Source: Caulobacter sp. (lineage in GTDB: Bacteria > Pseudomonadota > Alphaproteobacteria > Caulobacterales > Caulobacteraceae). Taken from it: a DNA stretch of 41,576 bases. The translations under genes were made by a program, and so were the position numbers. A model generated the notes under the pieces. It had not been told where the DNA came from, did no database searches, and saw only the letters and a program-made list of their open reading frames with translations. Shown piece by piece: positions 22,520 through 31,186 of the stretch. Positions within the stretch are counted from its first letter, which is position 1. Each line of letters opens with the position of its first letter. The stretch lies in the NCBI GenBank assembly GCA_028291265.1, contig JAQGIK010000154.1:1-41576 (forward strand). The letters run 5' to 3'.

Positions 22520-23041
22520 TCAGACCATGGTCGCGGGGTCGAACAGACCGACGCGCAGGTCCTTGGCTTCATAGATAGGCTTGCCGTCGGCTTCCAGAAC
22601 CCCGTCGCCGATGCCCATGATCAATTTCCGCATGATCACCCGCTTGAGGTTGATGCGGTAGACCACCTTCTTGACGTTCGGCGTCACCTGGCCCGAGAAC
22701 TTGACCTCGCCGACGCCCAGGGCGCGGCCCTTGCCGGGCGCCCCCGACCAGCCGAGGAAGAAGCCGACCAGCTGCCACATGGCGTCGAGGCCGAGGCACC
22801 CCGGCATGACCGGGTCGCCGATGAAGTGGCATTTGAAGAACCAGAGGTCCGGATTGATATCCAGCTCGGCGACGATCTCGCCCTTGCCGTAGAGGCCGCC
22901 TTCGTTGGTGATCAGCTTGATGCGGTCCATCATCAGCATCGGCGGGGCCGGCAACTGGGCGTTGCCGTCGCCGAACATCTCACCCAGCCCACAGGCGATG
23001 AGGTCGTCGTAGTCGAAGGAAGACTTGCGGTCCTGGGTCAT
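22520..23041 (-). CDS. fabA: 3-hydroxydecanoyl-[ACP] dehydratase/isomerase
   Basis: 173 residues, hot-dog fold, normal FabA length. The catalytic His72 lies in [14 protein letters not shown] and Asp86 in [10 protein letters not shown]. FabA dehydrates 3-hydroxydecanoyl-ACP and isomerises trans-2- to cis-3-decenoyl-ACP, the branch point of anaerobic unsaturated fatty acid synthesis. It is first in a fabA-fabB transcript with a plausible promoter at 23099-23127. No clear Shine-Dalgarno is visible, and a 6-bp hairpin (23053-23069) sits 11 bases before the ATG. Confidence 0.95.
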   Translation of the reverse strand: MTQDRKSSFDYDDLIACGLGEMFGDGNAQLPAPPMLMMDRIKLITNEGGLYGKGEIVAELDINPDLWFFKCHFIGDPVMPGCLGLDAMWQLVGFFLGWSGAPGKGRALGVGEVKFSGQVTPNVKKVVYRINLKRVIMRKLIMGIGDGVLEADGKPIYEAKDLRVGLFDPATMV

Positions 23042-23052
23042 GAAGTTTCAAT

Positions 23053-23127
23053 GCCGCCTGTCGGGCGGCGGTTCCTTGCAGCCTTGGTTTGGGGGCGGGG
23101 GGTAGCACGCTCCCCGGCCAGCCTCAA
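23053..23127 (-). promoter_or_regulatory. Candidate fabA promoter and leader hairpin
   Basis: On the minus strand, TTGAGGC (23127-23121), a 14-base spacer and GCTACCCC (23106-23099) fit the Caulobacter housekeeping pattern. The leader then carries GCCGCC/GGCGGC (23053-23069, 5-base loop) just before the fabA ATG. The -35 overlaps the stop codon of the SH3 gene. Confidence 0.45.
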
Positions 23128-23645
23128 CCTGCCGGAACTTTGACCCCCTTGCAGTCAGGGGCCGGTCCGCCGCCCCAGACCTCGCCCGACGGGGCCCAGC
23201 CCTCTTCGCCGCCGGCCCGCAGCTGGTTCCAGCCGTCCCTGTGCTTGAGCTGCACGGCCACGGCGCCGGAGCGCAGGTAGGCCACGACCTTGGCGCCGGC
23301 CTTGGGCTTGTCGAGCAGGGGCAGGTCGCCGGGCTTCGTGCGCATCACCGAGCTGCCGCCATCGACCATCTGGGCCTTGACCCAGGCCTCGTCGCCGTTG
23401 GGGGCGCGGACCTTGCGCCATTCACGGCTCTCGGCGACGACCATCAGCGGCATGTTGCGCACCCGCCAGACCCAGAGGATGCGGTGGTCCTCGCCGGGGC
23501 CTTTTCTGGCGTTCACCTCGCCCGACTTCAGCGACACGAAGCGCGGCACCGGAAACCCCGACCGCGTCTTGCACTTGGTCGCCTCGGCCTCGCCGCAGCC
23601 GGCCAGCAGGGCGGCGAGAGCGAAGAGGACGAGAAGGCGGGGCAT
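23124..23645 (-). CDS. SH3-domain lipoprotein
   Basis: 173 residues. A type II signal peptide with lipobox LLAGC (Cys17) predicts a lipid-anchored periplasmic protein. Two bacterial-SH3-like repeats follow: one with EVNARKGPGEDHRILWVW (about 43-60), and a second ending in DGWNQLRAGGEEGWAP. Such domains usually bind peptidoglycan peptides or mediate envelope contacts. The gene is upstream of fabA on the same strand, but fabA seems to have its own promoter at the 3' end of this gene. It is divergent from the hydroxyacid dehydrogenase; the 200-bp gap holds a weak plus-strand TTGACGG (23717) and nothing stronger. Confidence 0.8.
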   Translation of the reverse strand: MPRLLVLFALAALLAGCGEAEATKCKTRSGFPVPRFVSLKSGEVNARKGPGEDHRILWVWRVRNMPLMVVAESREWRKVRAPNGDEAWVKAQMVDGGSSVMRTKPGDLPLLDKPKAGAKVVAYLRSGAVAVQLKHRDGWNQLRAGGEEGWAPSGEVWGGGPAPDCKGVKVPAG

Positions 23646-23847
23646 TGGCGGGGCTCGAAGCGGAATCAGGCCCTAAACGGCTACAACATGGTGAAGGCTT
23701 CGTTGAGATGGCGACTTTGACGGCGGTGATCAAAGTTCGCTCATTTCGCCTCCGGGTACGCATTTGGGTTTCACTCGGGGCCCGCGCGCTTTATCTGTCG
23801 CGGGGACGCCCGTCCGGGCGCAGCCCCTTGCTCCAATCGACTGCGTC

Positions 23848-24834
23848 ATGGCCGCCAAACGACTTAAAGTCATCGTCACCCGCAAGCTGCCCGATCCGGT
23901 GGAAACCCGGATGCGCGAGCTGTTCGACACCGAGCTCAATCTCGACGACAAGCCGATGGGCGGCGAACAGCTGCTGGACGCGCTCGGCCGGGCCGACGTG
24001 CTGGTGCCGACCATCACCGACCGCCTCGACTCCCGCCTGCTGTCGCGGGCCGGCGAGCGGATGAAGCTGATCGCCAACTTCGGCGCGGGCGTCGACAACA
24101 TCGACGTCGCCACCGCCAACCAGCGCGGCATCATCGTCACCAACACCCCCGGCGTGCTGACCGAAGACACCGCCGACCTGACCATGGGCCTGATCATGGC
24201 CGCCAGCCGCCGGGTGGTCGAAGGCGCCAACGTCGTCCAGAACGGCGACTTTCAGGGCTGGTCGCCGACCTGGATGCTGGGCCGACGGATCTGGGGCAAG
24301 CGCCTGGGCATCATCGGCATGGGCCGCATCGGCCAGGCCCTGGCCCGGCGCGCGAAAGCCTTCGGCCTGTCGATCCATTATCATAACCGCAAGCCCGTCA
24401 GCCCCCGCGTCGCCGAGGAGCTGGAGGCCACCTACTGGGAGAGCCTCGACCAGATGCTGGCCCGGATGGACGTCATCTCGGTCAACTGTCCGCACACCCC
24501 GGCCACCTACCACCTGCTGTCGGCCCGGCGCCTCAAGCTGCTGCAGACCCACGCCATCGTCGTCAACACGGCGCGCGGCGAGGTGATCGACGAGGGGGCC
24601 CTGGCCAACATGCTGTCGCGCGGCGACATCGCCGGCGCCGGCCTCGACGTCTACGAGCACGAGCCGGCGATCAATCCCAAGCTCCTGAAGCTGCCCAATG
24701 TCGTGCTGCTGCCGCACATGGGCTCGGCCACCGTCGAGGGGCGGATCGACATGGGCGAGAAGGTCATCGTCAACATCAAGACCTTCATGGACGGCCACCG
24801 GCCGCCGGACCGCGTCATTCCTTCGATGCTTTAG
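23848..24834 (+). CDS. D-2-hydroxyacid dehydrogenase (glyoxylate/hydroxypyruvate reductase type)
   Basis: 328 residues. The NAD(P) motif GMGRIG is at 157-162 inside LGIIGMGRIGQALARRAKAFG. The catalytic triad is Arg243 (VNTARGEVIDE), Glu272 (DVYEHEP) and His290 (LLPHMGSA). The N-terminal substrate domain includes ANFGAGVDNID. Length and motifs match the alphaproteobacterial D-glycerate dehydrogenase/GyaR group, which interconverts glyoxylate/glycolate or hydroxypyruvate/D-glycerate. ATG23848 is chosen over an open extension to 23764 because it gives the family N-terminus (MAAKRLKVIVTRKLP). Confidence 0.9.
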   Translation: MAAKRLKVIVTRKLPDPVETRMRELFDTELNLDDKPMGGEQLLDALGRADVLVPTITDRLDSRLLSRAGERMKLIANFGAGVDNIDVATANQRGIIVTNTPGVLTEDTADLTMGLIMAASRRVVEGANVVQNGDFQGWSPTWMLGRRIWGKRLGIIGMGRIGQALARRAKAFGLSIHYHNRKPVSPRVAEELEATYWESLDQMLARMDVISVNCPHTPATYHLLSARRLKLLQTHAIVVNTARGEVIDEGALANMLSRGDIAGAGLDVYEHEPAINPKLLKLPNVVLLPHMGSATVEGRIDMGEKVIVNIKTFMDGHRPPDRVIPSML

Positions 24835-24923
24835 GGGCATCCCCTCCCCTCCGCCCGCCCCGGCAGAGACATTTCGCGCCGCCTTTCGGGTCGCCGGGAT
24901 GAGCGGGCTTGAATTGAGTCGCC

Positions 24924-24951
24924 TTGACGCGTGACAGCCCCGGCCGCAACC
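24924..24951 (+). promoter_or_regulatory. Weak candidate promoter for the S9 peptidase operon
   Basis: TTGACGC (24924-24930), a 15-base spacer and GCAACC (24946-24951) partly fit the Caulobacter housekeeping pattern. If used, the transcript starts after the GTG at 24931 and so favours GTG24982 as the first start codon. Motif match only. Confidence 0.3.
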
Positions 24952-24981
24952 TTGCGGCAGTACTTGGGGAGCGTTTTCGAG

Positions 24982-27063
24982 GTGAAGCCCACACGTCGCC
25001 AGCTTGCGACCTGGATGGCCGGTGCGGGGTTCACCCTCCCGGCCCTGAGTCTCGACCAGGTGGCGGCCGCCGAGGCGCCGGTCGCGCCCGCCCCGGCCGC
25101 GACGCCGCCGACCCTCGACGAGCTTTACCAGCCGGCCGGCCTGCTCGACACCGCCCTGTCGCCGAACGGCAGTCGCCTGGCGTCGCTGCGGGTGCTGCGC
25201 GAGCAGGTGGCCAATCCCAAGACGGGCAAGGGGCTGGCCAAGACTGTCGAGAAGCGCACCGCCTATGTGGCGCTCTACACCACCGCCGACCTCGCCCGGC
25301 CGCCGGCTTTCGTGCGGGTCGGCGACTACGACGTCGAACAGGTCGAGTGGGCCAATGACGAGCGGCTGCTGATCTGGGTGCGGATGAGCAAGGACGCCGA
25401 CGGCCGGCAGTTCGGCATCCAGCTGGGGGCCTATTTCTTCCCCTTCCCGATCCGGCGGGTGATCTCGGTCGGGGCCGACGGCTCCAACCCGGCGGTGCTG
25501 TTCGGCAACCAGCCCAAGGCCGTGAAGCGCGACTTCGACCTCGGCAACGTCGTCGACCGGCTGCCGAAGGAAGAGCACATCGTGCTCATGCAGAAATGGG
25601 AGTCGTCGAAGGACCGCTACGGCCTCTACCGGGTCGATGTGCGGAGCGGCGAGGCGACCCTGGTCGAGCTCGGCGAGAAGGCCACCGACGGCTGGTACGT
25701 GCAGGACGGCCGGGCGGTGCTGCGCTTCGATTCCAACTACCGCGGCACCACCTTCAGCGTTTTCGGCCGGGCCCCGGGCCAGAACGACTGGGCCCTGATC
25801 CGCAAGACCCGCCGCAACGAGATGAAGCGCTACGCCGACCTCGACGTGGTCGGGGTGACCGCGCAGCCGGGCGTGGTGCTGATCAGCCACCGCGACGACA
25901 AGGAAGAGTTCGCGGCGATCAAGGAATTCGACATCAGGAGCCTGGCCATGGGCCGGACGCTGAAGTCCGTCGAGGGGGCCGACATCACCGGCGTGGTCAT
26001 GGACGAGGCCGAGACCCTGGTGGCCGTCGAGTTCAAGCGCGACCGCCAGGACTATCTGTTCGACGATGCCGGCCTGACCAAACACTACCGGGCGCTGAAC
26101 AGGTTCTACCAGGGCGAGGCCAACGTCACCCTCTACGACGTCAGCCTCGACCACAGGCATGTGATCTTCCTGGTCACCGGGCCCCGGCAGCCGGGGCAGT
26201 TCGTCTACTACAACCTCAGCACCCAGCACCTGGACGTGCTCGGCGACCAGTATGAGCACCTGACCCCCGGCCGGCTGGCGCGGATGGAGACGCTTCAGGT
26301 CACCACCCGCGACGGGGCGCAGATCGCCGCCTACCTGTCCCATCCCATCGGTGAAGCGAAGAACCGCCCCATGGTGGTCGTGCCGCACGGCGGACCGGAG
26401 GTGCGCGACCACTACGACTGGGACCGCTGGACCCAGGCCCTGTGCGCCAAAGGCTGGATGGTGCTGCAGCCGCAGTTCCGCGGCTCGGGCGGCTATGGCA
26501 AGAGCTTCGGCGACGCCGGCCGCAAGCACTGGGGCGACCGCATGCAGGAGGACGTCGAGGACGCCGTCGCCCAGGTGGTGGCTACGGGTGCGGCCGACCC
26601 CAGGCGGCTGGCCCTGATGGGCGCCTCCTACGGCGGCTATGCGGCGATGATGGGGGTGGTGCGCCGGCCGACCCTCTACCAATGCGCCGTGGCGATCAGC
26701 GGCGACTTCGACCTGGTCGACAGCCTGGCCTTCTCGCGCAAGGAAGACGGGGCCGACAGCGACACCTACGCCTACTGGGTGGCCAGCATGGGCGACCCGA
26801 AGAAGGACGCCGCCCTGCTGAAGGCCCATTCGCCGCGCCAGCGGGTCGAGGAGATCGTCGTGCCGGTGATGATGGTGGCGGGGACCGAGGACACCATCGT
26901 CTCGCCGCAGCAGTCGCGCGACATGGCCAAGGCCCTGAAGAAGGCCGGCAAGACCTACGAACATTTCGAACTGAACGGCGAGGGCCACACCGGCTGGTCG
27001 AGCGACAACGAGAAGAAGGTGCTGACCGAAGCCATCCGGTTCATCGCCAAGGCCGTCGGATGA
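24982..27063 (+). CDS. Tat-exported S9 (prolyl oligopeptidase) family peptidase, paralogue 1 of 5
   Basis: 693 residues from GTG24982, chosen because it has GGGGAG ten bases upstream and begins just before a twin-arginine signal (KPTRRQLATWMAGAG). An in-frame GTG at 24931 would add 17 residues. The N-terminal beta-propeller region runs to about 430 and begins with LDTALSPNGSRLASL. The C-terminal alpha/beta hydrolase has HGGPE and the nucleophile GASYGGY (Ser549), Asp in GTEDTIV and His in GEGHTGW. The position before the acid residue reads AGTED where the paralogues have HGxxD. It is expected to cleave peptides in the periplasm, possibly after proline; specificity is unknown. It leads a five-gene operon. 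Confidence 0.88.
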   Translation: MKPTRRQLATWMAGAGFTLPALSLDQVAAAEAPVAPAPAATPPTLDELYQPAGLLDTALSPNGSRLASLRVLREQVANPKTGKGLAKTVEKRTAYVALYTTADLARPPAFVRVGDYDVEQVEWANDERLLIWVRMSKDADGRQFGIQLGAYFFPFPIRRVISVGADGSNPAVLFGNQPKAVKRDFDLGNVVDRLPKEEHIVLMQKWESSKDRYGLYRVDVRSGEATLVELGEKATDGWYVQDGRAVLRFDSNYRGTTFSVFGRAPGQNDWALIRKTRRNEMKRYADLDVVGVTAQPGVVLISHRDDKEEFAAIKEFDIRSLAMGRTLKSVEGADITGVVMDEAETLVAVEFKRDRQDYLFDDAGLTKHYRALNRFYQGEANVTLYDVSLDHRHVIFLVTGPRQPGQFVYYNLSTQHLDVLGDQYEHLTPGRLARMETLQVTTRDGAQIAAYLSHPIGEAKNRPMVVVPHGGPEVRDHYDWDRWTQALCAKGWMVLQPQFRGSGGYGKSFGDAGRKHWGDRMQEDVEDAVAQVVATGAADPRRLALMGASYGGYAAMMGVVRRPTLYQCAVAISGDFDLVDSLAFSRKEDGADSDTYAYWVASMGDPKKDAALLKAHSPRQRVEEIVVPVMMVAGTEDTIVSPQQSRDMAKALKKAGKTYEHFELNGEGHTGWSSDNEKKVLTEAIRFIAKAVG

Positions 27064-27119
27064 GTTGATTTTTTGGGGGCCTCCGGCCATGGCCGGGGTC
27101 TCAGTTGGGGGATTTCAAA

Positions 27120-29141
27120 GTGTTGTCGTTATCGCGTCGCCGTCTGATGGCGGCCGGCCTGCTGGCCGCGCCCGCCGCTGTTTCGGCGAAGGCTGTTTTT
27201 GCGCAGCCTGCTCCGTCAGCCACGCCGCCCGGCTTTGAAGAGCTGCTGCGGCCCCCGGTCCTGGTCGGCGCCTCGCTGTCGCCGGACGGCTCGCGGCTGG
27301 CCATCCTGCGCGAGCGCTGGACAGGCGGCAAACGCAGCGCCCTGATCCACATCCTGCCGGCCGACAATCCCAAGGCCCCGCCCTATGAGATCGTCATCGG
27401 CGACAACGACGTCACCGGCATCGACTGGGCCAACGAAAACCGGCTGATGGTGGTCCTGCAGTTCGACAAGACGCCGGACGGCAAGCCGACCGGCATCATG
27501 CGCTACAACAAGATCTGGCCGGTGCCGGTGACCCGGCTGATGTTCATCGGCGCCGACGGCTCCAAGCCGACCCTGGCCTTCATCGCCGACACCGCCGCCA
27601 CCGACAAGGTGTTCAACCTGGCCATCGTCGTCGACCGGCTGGAGCGCCATCCCGACGAAATCCTGATGCAGCGCTGGGATACGGTGCAGAACCGCCCCGG
27701 CCTATTCCGGGTCAACGTCAACACCGGCCTGTCGAGCCCGGTCGAGTTCGGCGAGCGGGCGACCGACTGGTTCGTCGCCCAGGACGGCATGGCCGTGCTG
27801 CGCTACGACAGCAACGTCCGGCAGACCGTCTTCACCATGTACGCTCGCGCCCCGGGCGAGGAAAAATGGAAGCTGGTCCGCAAGCTGCGCCGCAATGAGC
27901 GGGGGAAACTGGACTCGCTGAACATCGTCGGGGTCACCAACGAACCCGGCGTCCTGCTGGTCGCCGAGCGCGGCGAGGGCGAGCAGTACACGACCGTCCG
28001 CAAATACGACCTGCGGACGCTGAAGGTCGGCGAGGTGGTGGTGGCCGGATCCGAGGGCAAGGAGTTGGAGAACCTCTTCATGGACTCCACAAACCGGATC
28101 ATCGCCGCCAGCTACACCGAAGACCGGGTCAACTACAGTTTTCAGATTCCGGGACTGGCGGGGCACTACAAGGGTCTCAACAGCTATTTCGGCAACGACT
28201 GCAACCTGGTGCTGCACCAGGTCGACCGGACGGCGAACCGCTTCCTGATCCATGTTTCCGGCCCGCGTCATGCCGGCGGCTTCGTCCTCTATGACGTCAA
28301 GGCCAAGCACCTGGAAGAACTGGGCGACGCTCAGCCCTGGTTGACCGGCGACAGGCTGGCGCCGATGGAGACGCTGAAGATCAAGACCCGCGACGGAGAG
28401 GAAATCGGCGCCTACCTGACCCGGCCGCTGGGCGAGGTGAAGGGCCGGCCGATGGTGGTCGTGCCGCATGGTGGGCCCGAGTCGCGCGACAGCCGCGCCT
28501 ACAATCCCGAGGTCCAGGCGCTGGCGGCTCGGGGCTGGCTGGTGTTGCAGCCCAACTTCCGGGGCTCTGGCGGTCTGGGCCAGGCCTTCGCCGACGCCGG
28601 CCGCAAGCGTTGGGGTGACCGCATGCAGGAGGACGTGGAGGACGCGGTGGCCCATGTGATGGCCGCCGGCTGGGCCGATCCGAAGAAAATCGCCATCTTC
28701 GGCGGCAGCTACGGCGGTTATGCCGCCCTGATGGGGGCGGTGCGCAAGCCCCAGCTATACCGTTGCGCGGTGGCCTTCGCCGCGCCGTCCGACCTGCTGA
28801 AGATGTTGGACTATGAGGCCAAGGAGGGGACGGATTCGCCCGGCTACCTCTATTGTCTCAGAACCATCGGCGACCCGGCCACCGACGGGGCCATGCTGCG
28901 GGCCGCCTCGCCGGCCCTGCACGCCGACGCCATCGACATCCCGGTGCTGGTCATCCACGGCGACGAGGATTTCACCGTGCCGGTCGAGCAGGGGCGGCTG
29001 ATGGACAAGGCCCTGACCAAGGCCGGCAAGACCCACGAGTACATGGAGATTGAAGGGGCCGGCCACGGCGGCTGGGAACTGGACGTCGAGCGCAAATACC
29101 TGACCCGCGTGCTCGACTTCATCGCCAGGGCCTTCGCCTAG
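27120..29141 (+). CDS. Tat-exported S9 family peptidase, paralogue 2 of 5
   Basis: 673 residues from GTG27120, preceded at seven bases by GGGGGA. A TTG at 27105 would add five residues. The N-terminus carries a twin-arginine signal (SRRRLMAAGLLAAPAAVSA). Propeller repeats follow, then the catalytic domain with HGGPE, GGSYGGY (Ser530; Gly replaces the usual Ala), HGDEDFTVP and GAGHGGW. The last 230 or so residues are much closer to its neighbours than the propeller is, so the five probably differ in substrate access. A 56-bp gap separates it from paralogue 1 and contains the perfect 14-bp palindrome CCGGCCATGGCCGG (27083-27096). Confidence 0.88.
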   Translation: MLSLSRRRLMAAGLLAAPAAVSAKAVFAQPAPSATPPGFEELLRPPVLVGASLSPDGSRLAILRERWTGGKRSALIHILPADNPKAPPYEIVIGDNDVTGIDWANENRLMVVLQFDKTPDGKPTGIMRYNKIWPVPVTRLMFIGADGSKPTLAFIADTAATDKVFNLAIVVDRLERHPDEILMQRWDTVQNRPGLFRVNVNTGLSSPVEFGERATDWFVAQDGMAVLRYDSNVRQTVFTMYARAPGEEKWKLVRKLRRNERGKLDSLNIVGVTNEPGVLLVAERGEGEQYTTVRKYDLRTLKVGEVVVAGSEGKELENLFMDSTNRIIAASYTEDRVNYSFQIPGLAGHYKGLNSYFGNDCNLVLHQVDRTANRFLIHVSGPRHAGGFVLYDVKAKHLEELGDAQPWLTGDRLAPMETLKIKTRDGEEIGAYLTRPLGEVKGRPMVVVPHGGPESRDSRAYNPEVQALAARGWLVLQPNFRGSGGLGQAFADAGRKRWGDRMQEDVEDAVAHVMAAGWADPKKIAIFGGSYGGYAALMGAVRKPQLYRCAVAFAAPSDLLKMLDYEAKEGTDSPGYLYCLRTIGDPATDGAMLRAASPALHADAIDIPVLVIHGDEDFTVPVEQGRLMDKALTKAGKTHEYMEIEGAGHGGWELDVERKYLTRVLDFIARAFA

Positions 29142-29167
29142 AGCGCCGCGGACCGGAGGGGGAAGAG

Positions 29168-31186
29168 ATGGCAAGAGTGACGCGCCGTCGCCTGCTGGCG
29201 ACCGGGGCCCTGGCCGGTCCCCTGGCCTTGGCGGCGGGCCCCGTGCTGGCCCAGGCGACGCCGCCGAGCCTCGATGAGTTGCTGGGCCGGCCGACGCTGA
29301 CCGACACCAGCCTGTCGCCCGATGGCCGGCTGATCGCCCTGGCCCGGGAAACCCGTCAGGCCCGGGCAAAAGAAAAAGACAAGGAGGCTCCCCGCCAGGC
29401 CTATCTGATGATTCAGGAGGCCTTCAGCGAGACGCCGCCCAGACGTATCGATGTCGGCGACTGCCAGATCGACGCCGTCCAATGGGCCAACAACGACCGG
29501 CTGCTGATCTGGGTGCGGCTGGACCGCATCGACGGCAAGCCGGTGGGGTTCCGCAACGGGGCCGGCTTCACGCCGATCCCCCGCCGGCGCGTGCTGGCCA
29601 TCGACGCCGATGGCGGCAACCTCAAGGTTCTGATGGAGAACCAGAGCAAGCTGATGCGGCGGGTGTTCGACGGCGCACAGATCGTCGACCTGATCGCCTC
29701 GGACGACCGCCAGGTGCTGATGCAGCTCTACGACTGGGTGAAGGACGAGCTCACCCTGTTCCGGGTCGATGTCTACAGCGGCGCGGCCGAACCGGTGGAA
29801 AGCGGCGGCCGCTACACCACCGGCTGGTGGTCCCAGGACGGCGTCGCCATCCTGCGCTTCAGCCGCAACCGGCTGGGCACGGTGCGGATCATCGAGGGGC
29901 GGGCGCCGGGTACGAAGGTCTGGAAGACCGTTCGCCGCCAGAGGGTCGGCGAGGCCCTCGACGCCGACTTCGAGGTGCTGGCCACCAGCACCGAGCCCGG
30001 TGTGGTCCTGGTGTCGTCGAACGAGGGCAAGCCGACCAAGGTGCTGCGGACCTTCGACCTCAAGACCCTGACCTACGGGCCGGTGATCGCCGAACAGCCG
30101 GACCGCGACATCAGCGGCGTCTTCATCGACAAGGACAGGAACTACCTGGGCGCCGCCTATGTCGACGACCGGCGGGCCTACAGCTTCCCGGACCCGGCGC
30201 TCGGGCCCCACTTCAAGGCCCTGAACAAGATCCTCGGGCCGGAGCGCAGTGTCGTGCTGGCCGACGTGGACACGGCCCGCAACCGGTTCCTTGTCTTTGC
30301 ATCGGGCTCGCGCGATCCCGGCTCCTGGTATGCCTACGACCGCGCCGCCGCCAATCTGAAGGCGCTTGGCGCGGCCCGGCCCTGGCTGACCGAGTCCCGC
30401 CTGCCGCGTTGCGAGGTGCTGAGGGTCAAGACCCGCGACGGGGCCGAGATCACCGCCTACCTGACCGTGCCGCTGGCGACGGGACCGCGGCCGTTGGTGA
30501 TCATGCCGCACGGCGGGCCGGAGTCGCGCGATCAGCTGGGCTGGGATCTGTTCGCCCAGGCCTTCGCGGCCGAAGGCTGGCTGGTGCTGCAGCCCAACTT
30601 CCGGGGCTCGGGCGGCTATGGCCGGGCCTTCGCCGAGGCCGGTCATCGCCACTGGGGCGACCGCATGCAGGAGGACGTCGAAGACGCCCGCGACCTGGTG
30701 CTGGCCAGCGGCCGGGCCGACCGGTCCAGGGTGGCCATCTGCGGCGCCTCCTACGGCGGCTATGCCGCCCTCATGGGGGCGGTGCGCAACCCGGCCCTGT
30801 ACCGCAGCGCCGTGTCGATCGCCGGGGTCACCGACCTGGCCGAAATGCTCGCCTACGAGGCCCTCGATGACGGCAAGGATTCGCCCAACTACGAATACTG
30901 GGTCAGGTCGATGGGCGATCCGGGCTCCGACGCCGCCCCGCTGCGGGCCGCCTCGCCGCGCCGGCGGGCGGCCGAGATCGCCGCCCCCGTGCTGCTGCTG
31001 CACGGCGCTGACGACACCAATGTGCCGGCCAGCCAGTCGCGGATCATGGCGGAGGCCCTGAAAGCGGCCGGCAAGACCCATGAGATGCAGATCTTCAAGG
31101 ACGAGGGCCACGGCGGCTGGGAGCCGGAAACCCTCGAGACCATGCTGACCCGCTCGATCGCCTTCATGAAAGCCAGCTTCGCATGA
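29168..31186 (+). CDS. Tat-exported S9 family peptidase, paralogue 3 of 5
   Basis: 672 residues. Clear ATG with a strong GGAGGGGGA ribosome-binding site at about 29155-29163. Twin-arginine signal TRRRLLATGALAG ending near VLAQA. Propeller start LTDTSLSPDGRLIAL, then HGGPE, nucleophile GASYGGY (Ser528), Asp in HGADDTNVP and His in DEGHGGW. All catalytic residues are intact. It lies 26 bp after paralogue 2, and its stop overlaps the next start (ATGA), so translation is coupled. Periplasmic serine peptidase of unknown preference. Confidence 0.89.
   Translation: MARVTRRRLLATGALAGPLALAAGPVLAQATPPSLDELLGRPTLTDTSLSPDGRLIALARETRQARAKEKDKEAPRQAYLMIQEAFSETPPRRIDVGDCQIDAVQWANNDRLLIWVRLDRIDGKPVGFRNGAGFTPIPRRRVLAIDADGGNLKVLMENQSKLMRRVFDGAQIVDLIASDDRQVLMQLYDWVKDELTLFRVDVYSGAAEPVESGGRYTTGWWSQDGVAILRFSRNRLGTVRIIEGRAPGTKVWKTVRRQRVGEALDADFEVLATSTEPGVVLVSSNEGKPTKVLRTFDLKTLTYGPVIAEQPDRDISGVFIDKDRNYLGAAYVDDRRAYSFPDPALGPHFKALNKILGPERSVVLADVDTARNRFLVFASGSRDPGSWYAYDRAAANLKALGAARPWLTESRLPRCEVLRVKTRDGAEITAYLTVPLATGPRPLVIMPHGGPESRDQLGWDLFAQAFAAEGWLVLQPNFRGSGGYGRAFAEAGHRHWGDRMQEDVEDARDLVLASGRADRSRVAICGASYGGYAALMGAVRNPALYRSAVSIAGVTDLAEMLAYEALDDGKDSPNYEYWVRSMGDPGSDAAPLRAASPRRRAAEIAAPVLLLHGADDTNVPASQSRIMAEALKAAGKTHEMQIFKDEGHGGWEPETLETMLTRSIAFMKASFA

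Noticed and set aside
23791..27090. A 1099-codon minus-strand open frame spanning two genes
   Set aside because: It runs antisense through both the hydroxyacid dehydrogenase and the first S9 peptidase, which have complete catalytic motifs.
27083..27096. Palindrome CCGGCCATGGCCGG between S9 genes 1 and 2 as a terminator
   Set aside because: No T-run follows it on the plus strand (the T-run precedes it), and the downstream genes are spaced as an operon.
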